A stretch of 64,000 bases of DNA from Aristolochia californica (lineage: Eukaryota; Streptophyta; Magnoliopsida; Piperales; Aristolochiaceae), in assembly GCA_029961685.1 (NCBI GenBank), contig JARWKL010000013.1, positions 24,272,922 to 24,336,921 on the forward strand, given 5' to 3'. Positions 45,870 through 57,410 of this stretch are shown one piece after another (the first letter of the stretch is position 1; the number at the start of each line of letters is the position of its first letter). Under the pieces are notes generated by a model. The model was not told the DNA's origin. It did no database searches and saw nothing but the letters and a program-made list of their open reading frames with translations. The position numbers and the translations under genes are program-made.

Positions 45870-46660
45870 ATCTTTATACAAGGCACCTTCATTGAAGATC
45901 ACGTCCTTGCTTCTGATAACTTACAACTTTGGTCATCCTAGAAGCGATAACCAAACTCTTTACCACTATAGCCAATAAAGAAACATATCTTAGATTTAGC
46001 ATCAAGTTTATTTCTAACAACATAATCAATATGAATATAAGAAACACAACCAAAAACATTCAAGAAAGAAAAGTTTACCTCTTTGCCGCTTCAAACCTCT
46101 TCTAGTATTTTGGAATCCAATGGTGTTGAGGGACCTCTATTGATCAAATAGGATGTGGTGGTAATAGCCTTAGACCAAAACGTCTTTGGAAATAACGCAT
46201 GTGATCTCATGCTCCTAGTATGCTCATTCAAAGTTTTGTTCATCCTTTCAGCCACACCATTTTGTTGAGGTTTTCCAGGAATGGTCTTCTTCAACTTGAT
46301 TCCATTATCAACACAATGTATTCTCCTTCATTATCTGACTGCAGACAATTCACCTTCAAATATGTCCCATTCTCAACCATTGTTTTCCATATCTTGAAAG
46401 TATCAAAGACATCAAATTTATTTTTTGGGAAATAAACCCATACCTTCCTGCTTGCATCATAAAAAAATGTCACATAGTAATTAGAACCACCAAGGGAGGT
46501 AACAGCTGAAAGCCCCCCCACATCTATGTGAACCAACTCCAATTTTGCTATCTTTTGCTCCTTTCCAGCGTTAGAAAAGCTAACCCTTTTCTACTTACTG
46601 AAAATATAGCTTTCACACAAACTGTTGTTTATAGTTTTCAACCCTAGTAGCTTCCCTTTG
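45870..46660 (-). pseudogene. Copia integrase (nested copia 2)
   Basis: 46291-46542 gives ELVHIDVGGLSAVTSLGGSN, YYVTFFYDASRKVWVYF and VNCLQSDNEGEYI, with the first two catalytic aspartates. 46091-46294 gives TIPGKPQQNGVAERMNKTL with the catalytic glutamate and LINRGPSTPLD. One frame break separates them. It lacks the solo LTR that sits in copia 1. Confidence 0.85.
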
Positions 46661-46667
46661 GATTGAA

Positions 46668-47910
46668 TTATTTCATTCCCTTCTCATTCATGTGACTAAG
46701 CCTATAATGCCACAAATCAGAATCAGTAACAACATCAACAACTGCAACCATGTCTCTGCAACTAGAAGTGATGTACAGAGTTCCAGTTTTAACTCCTTGT
46801 GTAACAACCATGACTCCCTTTGTGACTTTCCAGGCGGCACCATTAAAAGTCACATTTAGACCTTCATCATCAAATTGCCCTATTGAGATCAGATTATGCA
46901 TAAGTTTTGGCACATGTCATACCATGTGAATTTTCCACACTATCCCTTTTGACATCCACAAACTGACATTACCAATACCAACAATATCCAAAGGTTCTCC
47001 ATCAGTAAGATACACCTTCCCATAATCTCCAGAAACATAATTCTCCATGATCTCATGGTGTGCAGTGGTGTCAAAAGAAGCTCCTGAATCTAACACCCAA
47101 GAGTCAATAGGGTTATCAACCGACAAGAGTAAAACATCTTGTACTTCTTTCGTCACCGTCTTTGTAACATTGTTTTCCATTTCATCCTTCTTCAGTGCTC
47201 TATAGTTTTTCTTTATGTCCCATTCCACATAATTTTGACTTTCTTCTACCATTCTTTGACTTCCCTCTACCACCGCCCTTGTTAGAATTTCTCTCGAAGT
47301 TCCTGCCCCTAGTATCGACACTTAGGACAGAATTAGATGTCAATAATTTTTCGGAGTCCTTTCTATGAACTTCCTCAGTGAGAATGGTATCCCGAATATC
47401 ATTAAAGATCAACTTTTTGTTGCCTACAAAGTTGTTGACCACAACCCTCATAGGCTTCCAACAATTTGGCAGAGACGCCAAAAGAATTAAAGCATGAACC
47501 TCATCATCAAATTTAATTTTAATGGAGGTCAATTAATTGACAATCGTGTTAAACTCATTCTGATGATTTTCTGTCATCTTTAACTTGAAGAATTTTTTAT
47601 GAGATGTACCTTATTATTTGCGGAAGGCTTCTCATTCATGTTGGATAGAATCTTCATCATCCCCTCTGTGGTTTTCTTGAACGCCACGTTGTGACCGACA
47701 TTCTTCAACAGTGTTAACCGGATTACTCCACACACCTGTCTCTCAAGGAGATTCCACTCATCATCTTTCATACCTTTTGGTTTCACATCTAGAAGTGGTG
47801 TGTGCATCTTCTTACTATATAGATAATCTTCGATTTGCATCCACCCGAATGCATAATCCATACCATCAAACTTGTTGATCCCTAGTGCTGATCCTTCTCT
47901 ACTAGCCATT
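46668..47910 (-). pseudogene. Copia gag and protease (nested copia 2)
   Basis: Gag start MASREGSALGINKFDGM near 47909, then ERQVCGVIRLTLLKN and SANNKVHLIK. The zinc-knuckle cysteines are deleted (the sequence goes directly from an Asn/Arg-rich linker to IKKNYRALKKDE). Protease SWVLDSGASFDTTAH keeps DSG, near 47083-47091. Pre-integrase LMHNLISIGQFDDEGLNV is at 46850-46913. Frames change at least twice. Confidence 0.85.
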
Positions 47911-47944
47911 GCTCTCAATCACGAACCAAAGCTCTGATACCACT

Positions 47945-48235
47945 TGTTAGGAATTAGATGCCCTAGCTTCAAACTAACGAGAGTAAAAATAGTAATTGTG
48001 GAAGAAAGGAAAAGCAAACACGAGAAAAAACAACAAGATTTATACAGGTTCGCCTCAAGGTGAGGCTATGTCTTGTCTTCCAATACTACAGTAATCCACT
48101 ATGAAGATGAAATAGTTTACAAGAGAGATTTTACACACTTATAGATGTTGTTTATCTCTAACCTCTCTCAGCCGCAACTAATGCTCCTCAGATGAAATAT
48201 CATAGGGTATTGATTAGGCTCCCCAACTTAAAAAA
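47945..48235 (-). repeat. 5' (right) LTR of nested copia 2, internally deleted
   Basis: 291 bp with the same internal deletion as the left LTR. The end reads ccaacttaaaa, decayed from CTTAACA. Confidence 0.83.
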
Positions 48236-48468
48236 GAGAAGGCCAGGGACGAGTTTGAGAGAAGGGGAGAGATTTAATGCTCGACCCCATGCCTTGAGCC
48301 TCTATTTATAGTTGTGAAAGTAAGTTCACAATGAATACAATAAAAGACATAAGCAAACATACATCATTTGCCTCAATTACAACCTTGTTCCATCCTTTTG
48401 AAAATGTCACTTAATTACCTCCTTTGCGATCTCTTCATGTGGGAGAGGTATTTACATTTGTGCGATTG

Positions 48469-48608
48469 TCCCTATTGTGGTGTGTAAGCACAAGAAGTCT
48501 AATGAATGATGTCATTATCCCTGCAAAGAATTGAAACTCATACAAAATATACTCTTTAGCATTGTCGGACCGAAGAACTTGTATTTTTTTATTAAATTGA
48601 GTAAAAAG
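48469..48608 (-). pseudogene. Copia integrase fragment
   Basis: Minus-strand text encodes FNKKIQVLRSDNAKEYI and a decayed HNRDN turn, a copia integrase core piece that corresponds to 40440-40600. It is cut on the left by the LTR end of the 37.7-kb element and on the right by the SIRE-like LTR at 48609. Confidence 0.65.
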
Positions 48609-50825
48609 TGTTGGCTCAGGTGGCTTCTCAGGGGGGGGGGGGGGGGGGGGGGGGGTGGGGAGGGTGGTAATTGAGTATTTCAAATTTAAATCTATGCAAG
48701 GCGTGTAAATAAAGAGACATACAAATTCACAATTTCAACAAAAAATAAATATTCACACACCATGAGATAAGATAATTTTTGTTATCGATGTTCTCCTATT
48801 GGTATTCACTGCCCAAGAACCCTTGCTTGGAAAATTCCACTATTTTAAAGCTCTAATAGCTGGAATTTACACAAAGAGATTTTGGCTCTCTTTAAACCAC
48901 ATGTAGCTAAATACATGGTTTTCACAATAACAATATCCCCAAGAGATTGGCTAGATTCTAGTTCTAGTTGGCCCTTTCTATCTAGATTCAACAGGTTCTA
49001 GATGAACCTTTATCAAAGTAAAATCAAATAGAGGAGAAGCTTACACCCTTGACTTGGAGAGTTGCTTCTCCTTAAGAGATCCAAGCTTCCAATTTTTTAG
49101 CAGCACAATGTGAGGTGAGGGAGCTTGTCGAGTATGCAATGCAAGGAAAGGAATGGGGAGAGTAGATATTTTTTCAAACCTAAGGCTCCTCTTTCACTTT
49201 AGGAACTTTTGAGAAGTTTTTCAAGTTTGAGAATAAATGCTCAATGGTCTTGTCAATAAATGTTCATTAACTTCTCTATGCATGGTTTGGTGGGGGTATT
49301 TATAACTTCTCCAAGCCAAACTAGACATTTTTTGCCTGTTTGAAAAAAATCAAATCGTTGATTGATCGATCACAGTAAAGTGATTGATCTATCAATTGAT
49401 CATAATGGCTCTTTTTGTGTCAGGATGTGACTTATTGATGGATGGACTAATCGATCAATATGTTACCGTTGGTCCTAAAAATTTAAGAAATGATCGATCA
49501 ATCATAATTCCCTCTGGTTGTGCAATGCAAGTACTATTGATCAATAAACTTTCTATGATTGATCATGCTTTATGTGCTTGATTGGCAAGATTATGTCTGA
49601 TCGATCAATCACGTGTGATGATCGGTCATTCCAAGTGAATTTCACTTGCCTAGACAATATTGATCGATTAATCCAAATAGAATGATGAAACATGATTTAT
49701 AGCAAGATATAGCCATATTCTGGATGATTGATCATGCTTTATAGTCTTGGCCTGCACACTCCTAGATGATTGTTCATTGGCTGAGGCTGATTGATCATTC
49801 CAGTGCCAGTTCAACTAAGTTGACTTTTAAAGTAGGGGAATGATTTTTTCTATGTGCTTTAACATGTTGTAAGGGATGTATATGATGTTCCTAAACATGT
49901 TTATATGCAATGTATGTCCTAAAACTCCATATACACCATTGTACTTCAAGAAGGGAGTTAGGAATTCTCTCTTATAGTTGTGACTAAGTTTTGACATATG
50001 ACTTTTACACTTAAACTCTAGTCTCCTCATTGTCTTCTTCCTTAAGGGTGATTCTTCAAGAGATGTTCTTCAATGTTGCTTGAGGTTCTTGAGTAGGCTT
50101 GATCATTTTGAAGCTTTAGACCTTGAGATGCATTGACTCTTGATGGTAAAGTATCTGAAATACTTAGTTTTTTTTAATAATGTGGGACCCACCATGAGGA
50201 CGTGGGACACCATGAAGATTCCTCAATCAAGCTAGCATGATTTAAGGAGTTAAAAAGTACAAGCCGAATTGAGTTAGAAGACTTGAAGATCAAATGGGAC
50301 CCACAAATATCTTACGAGCTGACAACCTTATCAACATAAGCTGGAAGATCATGAGGGACCCACAAGGATAAGGCCACGAGCTGGCCTCCTCCCTTATATT
50401 CACGTGATTGAAAAAAGAATTTTAGTTCAACTCATATTAGTCTTCTAGTAGTTTGGTTTGAATAGACTTATCTTAGAGAGTTAGAGTTGGAATGTAATTA
50501 GGAGATTGAAAGGCTAATTGTATAAGGATTCTATCTCTTCCACTACTATAAATAGAGGTGTTGTAATTTGGAATTAATCAAGTTACACATCTCCTTCTTG
50601 AGTTAATCTCTCTCTCTCTCTTTGCTTGGCGCCACCTCTCTTTTCTCTTTTACTTTTTCTTCTTTCTACCCGAGAGTTCTTCTTCTCTTTTCTTCTTTTT
50701 CTTTCTTCTTTCTCTTGCTTAGAATTATGGAAAAGGGATCTTAAAGTCAACAGTTTTGCAAATTGTCAGCTCTATTAAGGTTTGTTATCATCAAAACCAA
50801 TAAGGGAGTGAACCTATGGTCAAGA
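48609..50825 (-). repeat. SIRE-like LTR with nested solo LTR, first copy
   Basis: Starts tgttggctcaggtggcttc as at 4138 and ends ctatggtcaaga, followed by atctcccccatttt, a polypurine-tract complement that marks it as a 3' LTR of a minus-strand element. A 25-bp poly-G run is at 48631-48655. Without the nested 581-bp LTR it is about 1.63 kb. Confidence 0.75.
50172..50752 (+). mobile_element. Solo LTR nested in the SIRE-like LTR, first copy
   Basis: 581 bp; relatives are the LTR at 793-1381 in opposite orientation. It begins near ttaataatgtgggaccc (decayed TGTTACAATGTGG) and ends cttaaagtcaaca; flanks gtttt (50167-50171) and gtttt (50753-50757) match as a TSD. A TATA box ctataaatagagg is near 50552. 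Its interruption of the SIRE LTR is shared by both tandem copies. Confidence 0.78.
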
Positions 50826-52306
50826 ATCTCCCCCATTTTTATGATGAAGAGACATACAAATTCACAATTTCAACAAAAAATAAATATTCACACACCATGA
50901 GATAAGATAATTTTTGTTATCGATGTTCTCCTATTGGTATTCACTGCCCAAGAACCCTTGCTTGGAAAATTCCACTATTTTAAAGCTCTAATAGCTGGAA
51001 TTTACACAAAGAGATTTTGGCTCTCTTTAAACCACATGTAGCTAAATACATGGTTTTCACAATAACAATATCCCCAAGAGATTGGCTAGATTCTAGTTCT
51101 AGTTGGCCCTTTCTATCTAGATTCAACAGGTTCTAGATGAACCTTTATCAAAGTAAAATCAAATAAAGGAGAAGCTTACACCCTTGACTTGGACAGTTGC
51201 TTCTCCTTAAGAGATCCAAGCTTCCACTTTTTTAGCAGCACAATGTGAGGTGAGGGAGCTTATCGAGTATGCAATGCAAGGAAAGGAATGGGGAGAGTAG
51301 ATATTTTTTCAAACCTAAGGCTCCTCTTTCACTTTATAAACTTTTGAGAAGTTTTGCAAGTTTGAGAATAAATGCTCAATGGTCTTGTCAATAAATGCTC
51401 ATTAACTTCTCTATGCATGGTTTGGTGGGGGTATTTATAACTTCTCCAAGCCAAACTAGACATTTTTTGCCTGTTTGAAAAAAATCAAATCGTTGATTGA
51501 TCGATCACAGTAAAGTGATTGATCTGTCAATTGATCATAATGGCTCTTTTTGTGTCAGGATGTGACTTATTGATGGATGGACTAATCGATCAATATGTTA
51601 CCATTGGTCCTAAAAATTTAAGAAATGATCGATCAATCATAATTCCCTCTGGTTGTGCAATGCAAGTACTATTGATCAATAAACTTTCTATGATTGATCA
51701 TGCTTTATGTGCTTGATTGGCAAGATTATGTCTGATTGATCAATCACGTGGGATGATCGGTCATTCCAAGTGAATTTCACTTGCCTAGACAATATTGATC
51801 GATTAATCCAAATAGAATGATGGAACATGATTTATAGCAAGATATAGCCATATTCTGGATGATTGATCATGCTTTATAGTCTTGGCCTGCACACTCCTAG
51901 ATGATTGTTCATTGGCTGAGGCTGATTGATCATTCCAGTGCCAGTTCAACTAAGTTGACTTTTAAAGTAGGGGAATGATTTTTTCTATGTGCTTTAACAT
52001 GTTGTAAGGGATGTATATGATGTTCCTAAACATGTTTATATGCAATGTATGTCCTAAAACTCCATATACACCATTGTACTTCAAGAATGGAGTTAGGAAT
52101 TCTCTCTTATAGTTATGACTAAGTTTTGACATATGACTTTTACACTTAAACTCTAGTCTCCTCATTGTCTTCTTCCTTAAGGGTGATTCTTCAAGAGATG
52201 TTCTTCAATGTTGCTTGAGGTTCTTGAGTAGGCTTGATCATTTTGAAGCTTTAGACCTTGACATGCATTGACTCTTGATGGTAAAGTATCTGAAATACTT
52301 AGTTTT

Positions 52307-52889
52307 TTTTTATAATGTGGGACCCACCATGAGGACGTGGGACACCAAGAAGTTTCCTCAATCAAGCTAGCATGATTTAAGGAGTTAAAAAGTACAAGCC
52401 GAATTGAGTTAGAAGACTTGAAGATCAAATGGGACCCACAAATATCTTACGAGCTGACAACCTTATCAACATAAGCTGGAAGATCATGAGGGACCCACAA
52501 GGATAAGGCCACGAGCTGGCCTCCTCCCTTATATTCACGTGATTGAAAAAAGAGTTTTAGTTCAACTCATATTAGTCTTCTAGTAGTTTGGTTTGAATAG
52601 ACTTATCTTAGAGAGTTAGAGTTGGAATGTAATTAGGAGATTGAAAGGCTAATTGTATAAGGATTCTATCTCTTCCACTACTATAAATAGAGGTGTTGTA
52701 ATTTGGAATTAATCAAGTTACACATCTCCTTCTTGAGTTAATCTCTCTCTCTCTCTCTTTGCTTGGCGCCACCTCTCTTTTCTCTTTTATTTTTTCTTCT
52801 TTCTACCCGAGAGCTCTTCTTCTCTTTTCTTCTTTTTCTTTCTTCTTTCTCTTGCTTAGAATTATGGAAAAGGGATCTTAAAGTCAACA
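52307..52889 (+). mobile_element. Solo LTR nested in the SIRE-like LTR, second copy
   Basis: Copy of 50172-50752 brought along by the 2135-bp duplication; it differs by scattered bases and one extra TC unit in the ctctctctc run. Confidence 0.78.
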
Positions 52890-52985
52890 GTTTTGCAAAT
52901 TGTCAGCTCTATTAAGGTTTGTTATCATCAAAACCAATAAGGGAGTGAACCTATGGTCAAGAATCTCCCCCGTTTTTATGATGAA

Positions 52986-53288
52986 AAAAAGTAACTATGA
53001 AAAATAAAAATAGGCACAATCCTTGAGGTTTGGAGCTAGTTTAATTTAATTTTGACACATGATTGTCCTTAATCTTTCCATAGTATGGTTATGTCCTATT
53101 AAGTGTTAATTTTCAATTTTTTTTTTGTGTGCCTAAGAATTCTAGGTCTAATTTTGCATCCTTTTCTCCCACTTTTTATCATACTCAAAAAGATATATAA
53201 CACACACATGTGAGTAATAAAAAAAATTGGCTCAAAGGCCATTTCATATATATATATATATATATATATAAAATCAATTACTTAAAAT

Positions 53289-53348
<60 letters not shown>

Positions 53349-53495
53349 AATTAAAATAGATGTACTACAATGCTTTAAGTATTAAAAAACATACAAGTGT
53401 AAAAGCATTTTGAAGTACATAAGGCAGTAAAAAATGTGGTCCTAGAGAGAAGTAGCTAGGTTGAAGGTGGTTACCGAGTGGGGATAGTCTAGAGA
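52986..53495. other. AT-rich interior with (AT)n microsatellites
   Basis: No coding sequence. (AT)n runs at about 53246-53270 and 53289-53341. It lies between the SIRE polypurine tract and the env-like region. Confidence 0.6.
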
Positions 53496-53499
53496 AGAC

Positions 53500-54660
53500 T
53501 CCCAATGCTCTGCTGGCTGTGTTGAAGTTCTATCTATCCATCCTTCAATGGTTCTTGAGTGGTAAGAATAGCTACTTGTGTTGCCCTTATGCCATCCAAA
53601 GCTTCTTTAAGGGCTGAGATATGATATGTGGATGACAATGCACCTTCTTTCATTCTTCTCTTCTTCCTGGACTCAAATTGATTTGCTTGAGGTTCCAAAC
53701 TAAGCTTTTCTCCGAAAGCAACAGGTTGTAGGACAACCTCTCTTTGAATCTTACCTTTCCGAACCCACTGATCTTGCCTCTCCAATGGACATCTTCTTGG
53801 GGATGTCCACTGACTCCTCGTCAAAGGGATCCACTCTGCATCACCGGAGATAGCCATAATCTCTTGAATGAGGGTAAACCATCCGCTCCAGAGCTAGTGG
53901 CTATGTTGGCCATCTATCTCGCCATAAAGTATCCATAATCTAACTAACCTTCGGGAAGATTGTTATCATCCAAAAGATATCTGCGATAGTGAGTCTCAAG
54001 TATGTCCCCTTTCTCGGATTGAGGATATGTGTGATGGTTTCCATGATGATTCATTGAGGCATGCTGAGGTCCTTGATCTTCACCTCTTAGTAACTCTTGG
54101 CAGTCTGCCTAAGCACAAAATAAATGGAGTCTTGAGTATTCTATGGGAGGTCCAAGTGAAGATCCACTAGCACATTCTCCTTGACATATCGAGTCATGCC
54201 CATTAATGATGTGCCTAGGAGGTCATTCAAGTCTATAGACTGAATGGTAATGGCGGTTTTCTGTACATATGAGGAGAGCTTCAAGTTGTGGGGCCCAAGT
54301 TCCTCTACCTCAAGATTAGAGTAGAAAATTTCACGAGATGTGGATTAACAACATCCTCTCTCTCCAATAGACCTTTATAGGGTCCAAGTAATGCCTCAAA
54401 CCCTTTAAGATCTCTTTCACAAGATAGTGCAATTACTTTGCTAGGTTCTACGATGGTCTTTGAGGCAAAACTTGAGAAATACCTCCTAGGTACATCCTTT
54501 GTTGTTGGGTGCAAAACTGCTCGCACCAATTCAGAATTTGTTCACAAAAATCATTTTCCTTGACTGAGGTTTTATTCTTTTCCATTACTTTCATTCTCTC
54601 TATGGTGGAAAAGTCAAACTTGAGAGAGATTTGGGGAAAATGAAGTTTTAGCCTCATATT
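53500..54660 (-). pseudogene. SIRE env-like / plant transposon ORF remnant
   Basis: Minus-strand text carries a decayed protein: an N-terminal helix-rich part (54305-54657), LNDLLGTSLMGMTRYVKENVL near 54165-54235, HILNPRKGTYLRLTIADI near 53975-54025 and a C-terminal part (53534-53857) with a basic stretch ESRKKRRMKE. This layout resembles the extra ORF between pol and the 3' LTR of SIRE-type copia (the so-called env-like protein). Several stops. Identification is by position and block pattern only. Confidence 0.5.
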
Positions 54661-54929
54661 TTAATCGAAATCACTCAATAATCGAAAGAAAAGGGAGTAT
54701 TTGGGCTCTCGAACTCTCAGAACTCATTGGAATAGGGTTTCAAAATGATTTGGAGTGCAGAGATTAGGTTAAAAATCATTTGTCTCTTATACTTCTCAGT
54801 TCATGCCATGCATGATTAATCATTTTGTGTCGAGTGATCGATCAACCAATAGGCATTGATCAATCAATGATTTATTCAAAATGACTGAAATCTAATATTT
54901 TGATTTCCACTTCACGCTTTTGACACTAC

Positions 54930-55205
54930 AAAGATCGGATGTGTTCATCAAGCTCAAAATTTTCAGCCCAAGTGAATCAAGGTAGGTTGTTCATGCCTAG
55001 TTCTCCTCTAAGCTTAGATAAACGGTCAAATCCTAATGGATTTGTAAAGATATTTGCTAATTGATTTTTTTGTGGGGACACTTAATTTTAATAATTTTTG
55101 TTTGAACCAACTCTCTGATGAAGTGATGTCTAATCTCTACGTTTTTTTATCGAGAGAACTGGATCTTTACTTAGATTTATGGTGTTTGTGTTGTCACAAT
55201 GGACT
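54930..55205 (-). pseudogene. SIRE-like copia RNase H C-terminal fragment
   Basis: The minus strand reads CDNTNTINLSKDPVLS and, after frame breaks, QLANIFTNPLGFDRLSKLRG, the end of copia RNase H. It is cut at 55205 by the LTR of the plus-strand copia. Together with the env-like remnant and the LTR at 48.6-53 kb it gives a SIRE-like 3' half. Confidence 0.72.
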
Positions 55206-55634
55206 TGTTAGAAGAGTGGGCTCAAGATCACACATCCAAGAAAAGTGTTAGAAGGGTAGGCTCAAACCTACACATCCAAGAAAAGAAAACCCACACGTCT
55301 AAGAGGTGGCATGTGGGTAAATAAGAAGACTTCTCATAAAGATGGCATGAAATTGTAAATACTTGTCTTTTTTGTGTCTCTTCTTTTATAATGTTCTAGC
55401 CCAAAAAGGGCATTGTAAAAGATATAAATAGAGGCCTTGGCTAAGAGGTAGAGCATTCAAGCTCTCTCCTCCTTTTCCAAAAATTCGTCCTAGCTCTCTC
55501 CCTTGGTAGGAGCTCTCCCTCTTCTCCTCCATCCAAACTCTCTCCCTTGGTGATTGATCTCTTCTCTCTCTCTCTCTTCTCCTTCTTCTTCTTAGTTTGG
55601 TTAAAGTTCTTATCATGGGATCCTAAATTCTACA
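55206..55634 (+). repeat. 5' LTR of the 55.2-kb copia
   Basis: Ends cctaaattctaca directly before the primer site. The start is duplicated: tgttagaag occurs at 55206 and 55246 with the same following phrase (cacatccaagaaaag), so the true start could be either. TATA-like gatataaatagagg is at 55420-55433, followed by a pyrimidine-rich leader. Confidence 0.8.
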
Positions 55635-55646
55635 TGGTATCAGAGC

Positions 55647-56745
55647 AAAGAGTTTAGGATCCCCTTTGATGAAGTATACAAAAAAAATTATGAAGATCTG
55701 GCCATGAAATTACTCATGATTGAAGGAGTCCAGCCATGAAGAGATAAGTCATTTCTGGTTATTATTTACACATTTTCCTTGCTATATGTTGAGGCTTTGA
55801 TCTCTGGATTATATCAAGACAAGATGATCTTCATATGAGAAGTTGTGAAGATTAATCCCTTGTGATTAAGAAGATGTTATCATCTTGGTCTTCTTGTAGC
55901 TAAATTACAAGGTTGATCAAGATTGGTTGTTACAAGTTGTTTTATCAAGATTGATGATTTGAGATTCAGTTACTTACATGTGACATAGATTAATTTTCTA
56001 TGAGTTGGAATTCTAGCACATGTTGCTGCAAGGCCTCTCATACTTGGTGCTGCTCATGTGGTCTATTCATTTAGTTGGTTAATCAACATATATTTAAATC
56101 CTAGAATGATGAAATTTCATCTACATGTATCTACTATTTTACTGTATGAGTTGAGATTTATAAGAGACTTTATTTACTACAAAGGATCTCAAAGAAAGAA
56201 AATTGTGGTTCTTGAAGTGTTTAGCCACAATTTTGGAATTTTGGGTTAAGGCATAGTTTTCACTCTATCCTCTTGAGATTTGTTTTTAAGGTTATAAGCG
56301 GATTTGATTCATTTCTGGATGGTGACTCCACTTGACATAGGCACAATTTTTTTGATGATTTAGTGCCTGATCTTGTGGATAAGATTCTATATCTCAATTT
56401 ACAAGTGACTGATTTGGTACACGGATCATTCAAGTTGAATAAGTGGATTTTTTATGACAAGGTCTTCTCTTATTTGGTATGTTTGGGACATTTGGATTGA
56501 CTTATTTGACAGCCTATAAATGATTTAAAGTTCCTTACTGCTTTGATTTTACTTACTCTTATACTTGGAGCTGCGATAATTGATCTTGAGTGAGGTTTAA
56601 ACATTTTTTTACTTCAAGATTGATGCTGAAAATAAAAGTAGTAAGAGTGACATACTCAGAATTACTACTATTCTTTTAAGGGGCCTCTGAAATTATCTTA
56701 GTTGGTCACAATCAATACAAAGAATTCTTATTACTCATGACTTTC
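55647..56745 (+). other. Leader of the 55.2-kb copia
   Basis: No domain seen. The stretch 56407-56440 (actgatttggtacacggatc and on) is nearly identical to 61083-61117 next to the pararetrovirus-like segment. Confidence 0.6.
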
Positions 56746-57410
56746 TAGATCACTTAAACAAAAACCTTCTCCACCGATTGATGAAGAAGATCTATCCTAC
56801 CTCAAGTGGGTTAAGAATGATAATTTAGTCGTTAGTTGCCTTATGATTAGTATGGAAGAACATGTTGCCAACAATGTTGTCCACTTGGAAATAGCCAAAG
56901 ACATTTGGGACACATATGCTAAGTTATATTCTAGCATGGCCTTTTTGCAAAAACTATTTGATGTCTTGCAAAACAAGCTAAATACTAAGCAAGGGGATAA
57001 TATTCATGAGTTTTTGGCTAAGTTTTGGGGTCTCCTTCAAGAGTGGAAGATCGATTAACCATACTCTAACGATATTTTGGTTCAAGAGAGGCAATGAGAG
57101 GCTTTAGCGACAATAATTTACTTGACAAATATCAAGCCATACCTTGAAGTTGCTAAGACTCAACTTCTTAGCTCCTCCGCACTTCCATCATTTGATGAAA
57201 TCACTGCCACATTGTTGTGGATTGTTGATCCATATCTTACCTCACATAATGATGCTCCATTGGTGATGTACCCTGGTAATAGAGGTACATCAACCTCCAA
57301 CCGAGGACGCGGTAGAAATTTTAGAGGAGGCCAAACAAGAGGTGGTAGAACTGGTCCTTTCCACTCACGCATAGAGCCCCACATATGCACCTATTGTGGT
57401 GGTTAGAACC
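56746..57410 (+). pseudogene. Copia gag (55.2-kb element)
   Basis: 56843-57058 reads EEHVANNVVHLEIAKDIW, YAKLYSSMAF and FDVLQNKLNTKQGDNIHEF. 57122-57406 continues with the C-terminal part and an RGRGRNFRGGQTRGG linker that leads to a single CTYCGG zinc-knuckle start. A stop at 57056 breaks it. Confidence 0.82.

Larger units (their letters stand above)
43978..48235 (-). mobile_element. TNT1/Tork-like copia 2, 4.26 kb, inserted in an LTR
   Basis: Left LTR 43978-44266 and right LTR 47945-48235 have the same start (TGTTAGGAATTAGATG) as nested copia 1 but are only about 290 bp. An intact primer-site complement gctctgatacca is at 47931-47942, and a polypurine-tract complement atctcccactt at 44267-44277. 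Flanks gagat (43973-43977) and gagaa (48236-48240) are a 4/5 target-site duplication. The host LTR reads through when the element is removed. Coding regions match nested copia 1 block by block and are broken by stops. Confidence 0.88.
37723..48468 (-). mobile_element. Copia retrotransposon with nested TNT1-like insertion in its right LTR
   Basis: Left LTR about 37723-38151, polypurine-tract complement ttcctccgcaagttggggga at 38152, then RNase H, RT, integrase, protease and gag on the minus strand, primer-site complement gctttgatacca at 43827-43838, and the right LTR starting TGTTGGATTTGGG at 43839. The right LTR is cut at 43977 by nested copia 2 and resumes at about 48236. Without the insert it is about 6.5 kb. 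The outer end of the right LTR is lost at about 48468, so no TSD can be checked. All domains are interrupted. Confidence 0.85.
48714..52985. repeat. Tandem duplication, period 2135 bp, two copies
   Basis: 48714-50848 and 50849-52985 are co-linear with about two dozen mismatches and a 2-bp TC-repeat difference by eye, so roughly 99% identical. The unit is most of a SIRE-like LTR, its nested solo LTR, the polypurine tract and 11 bp of interior. Because each copy ends in polypurine-tract sequence, they are not a 5'/3' LTR pair but a segmental duplication. Confidence 0.92.

Noticed and set aside
48609..52962. Reading the two SIRE-like LTR copies as the 5' and 3' LTRs of one element
   Set aside because: Both are followed by the same polypurine-tract side and share a nested insertion; no interior lies between them, so a tandem duplication explains them better.
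53534..53857. Independent host gene on the minus strand
   Set aside because: Lies in order with LTR, polypurine tract and RNase H of a SIRE-like element and is followed by stops; best seen as an env-like remnant.
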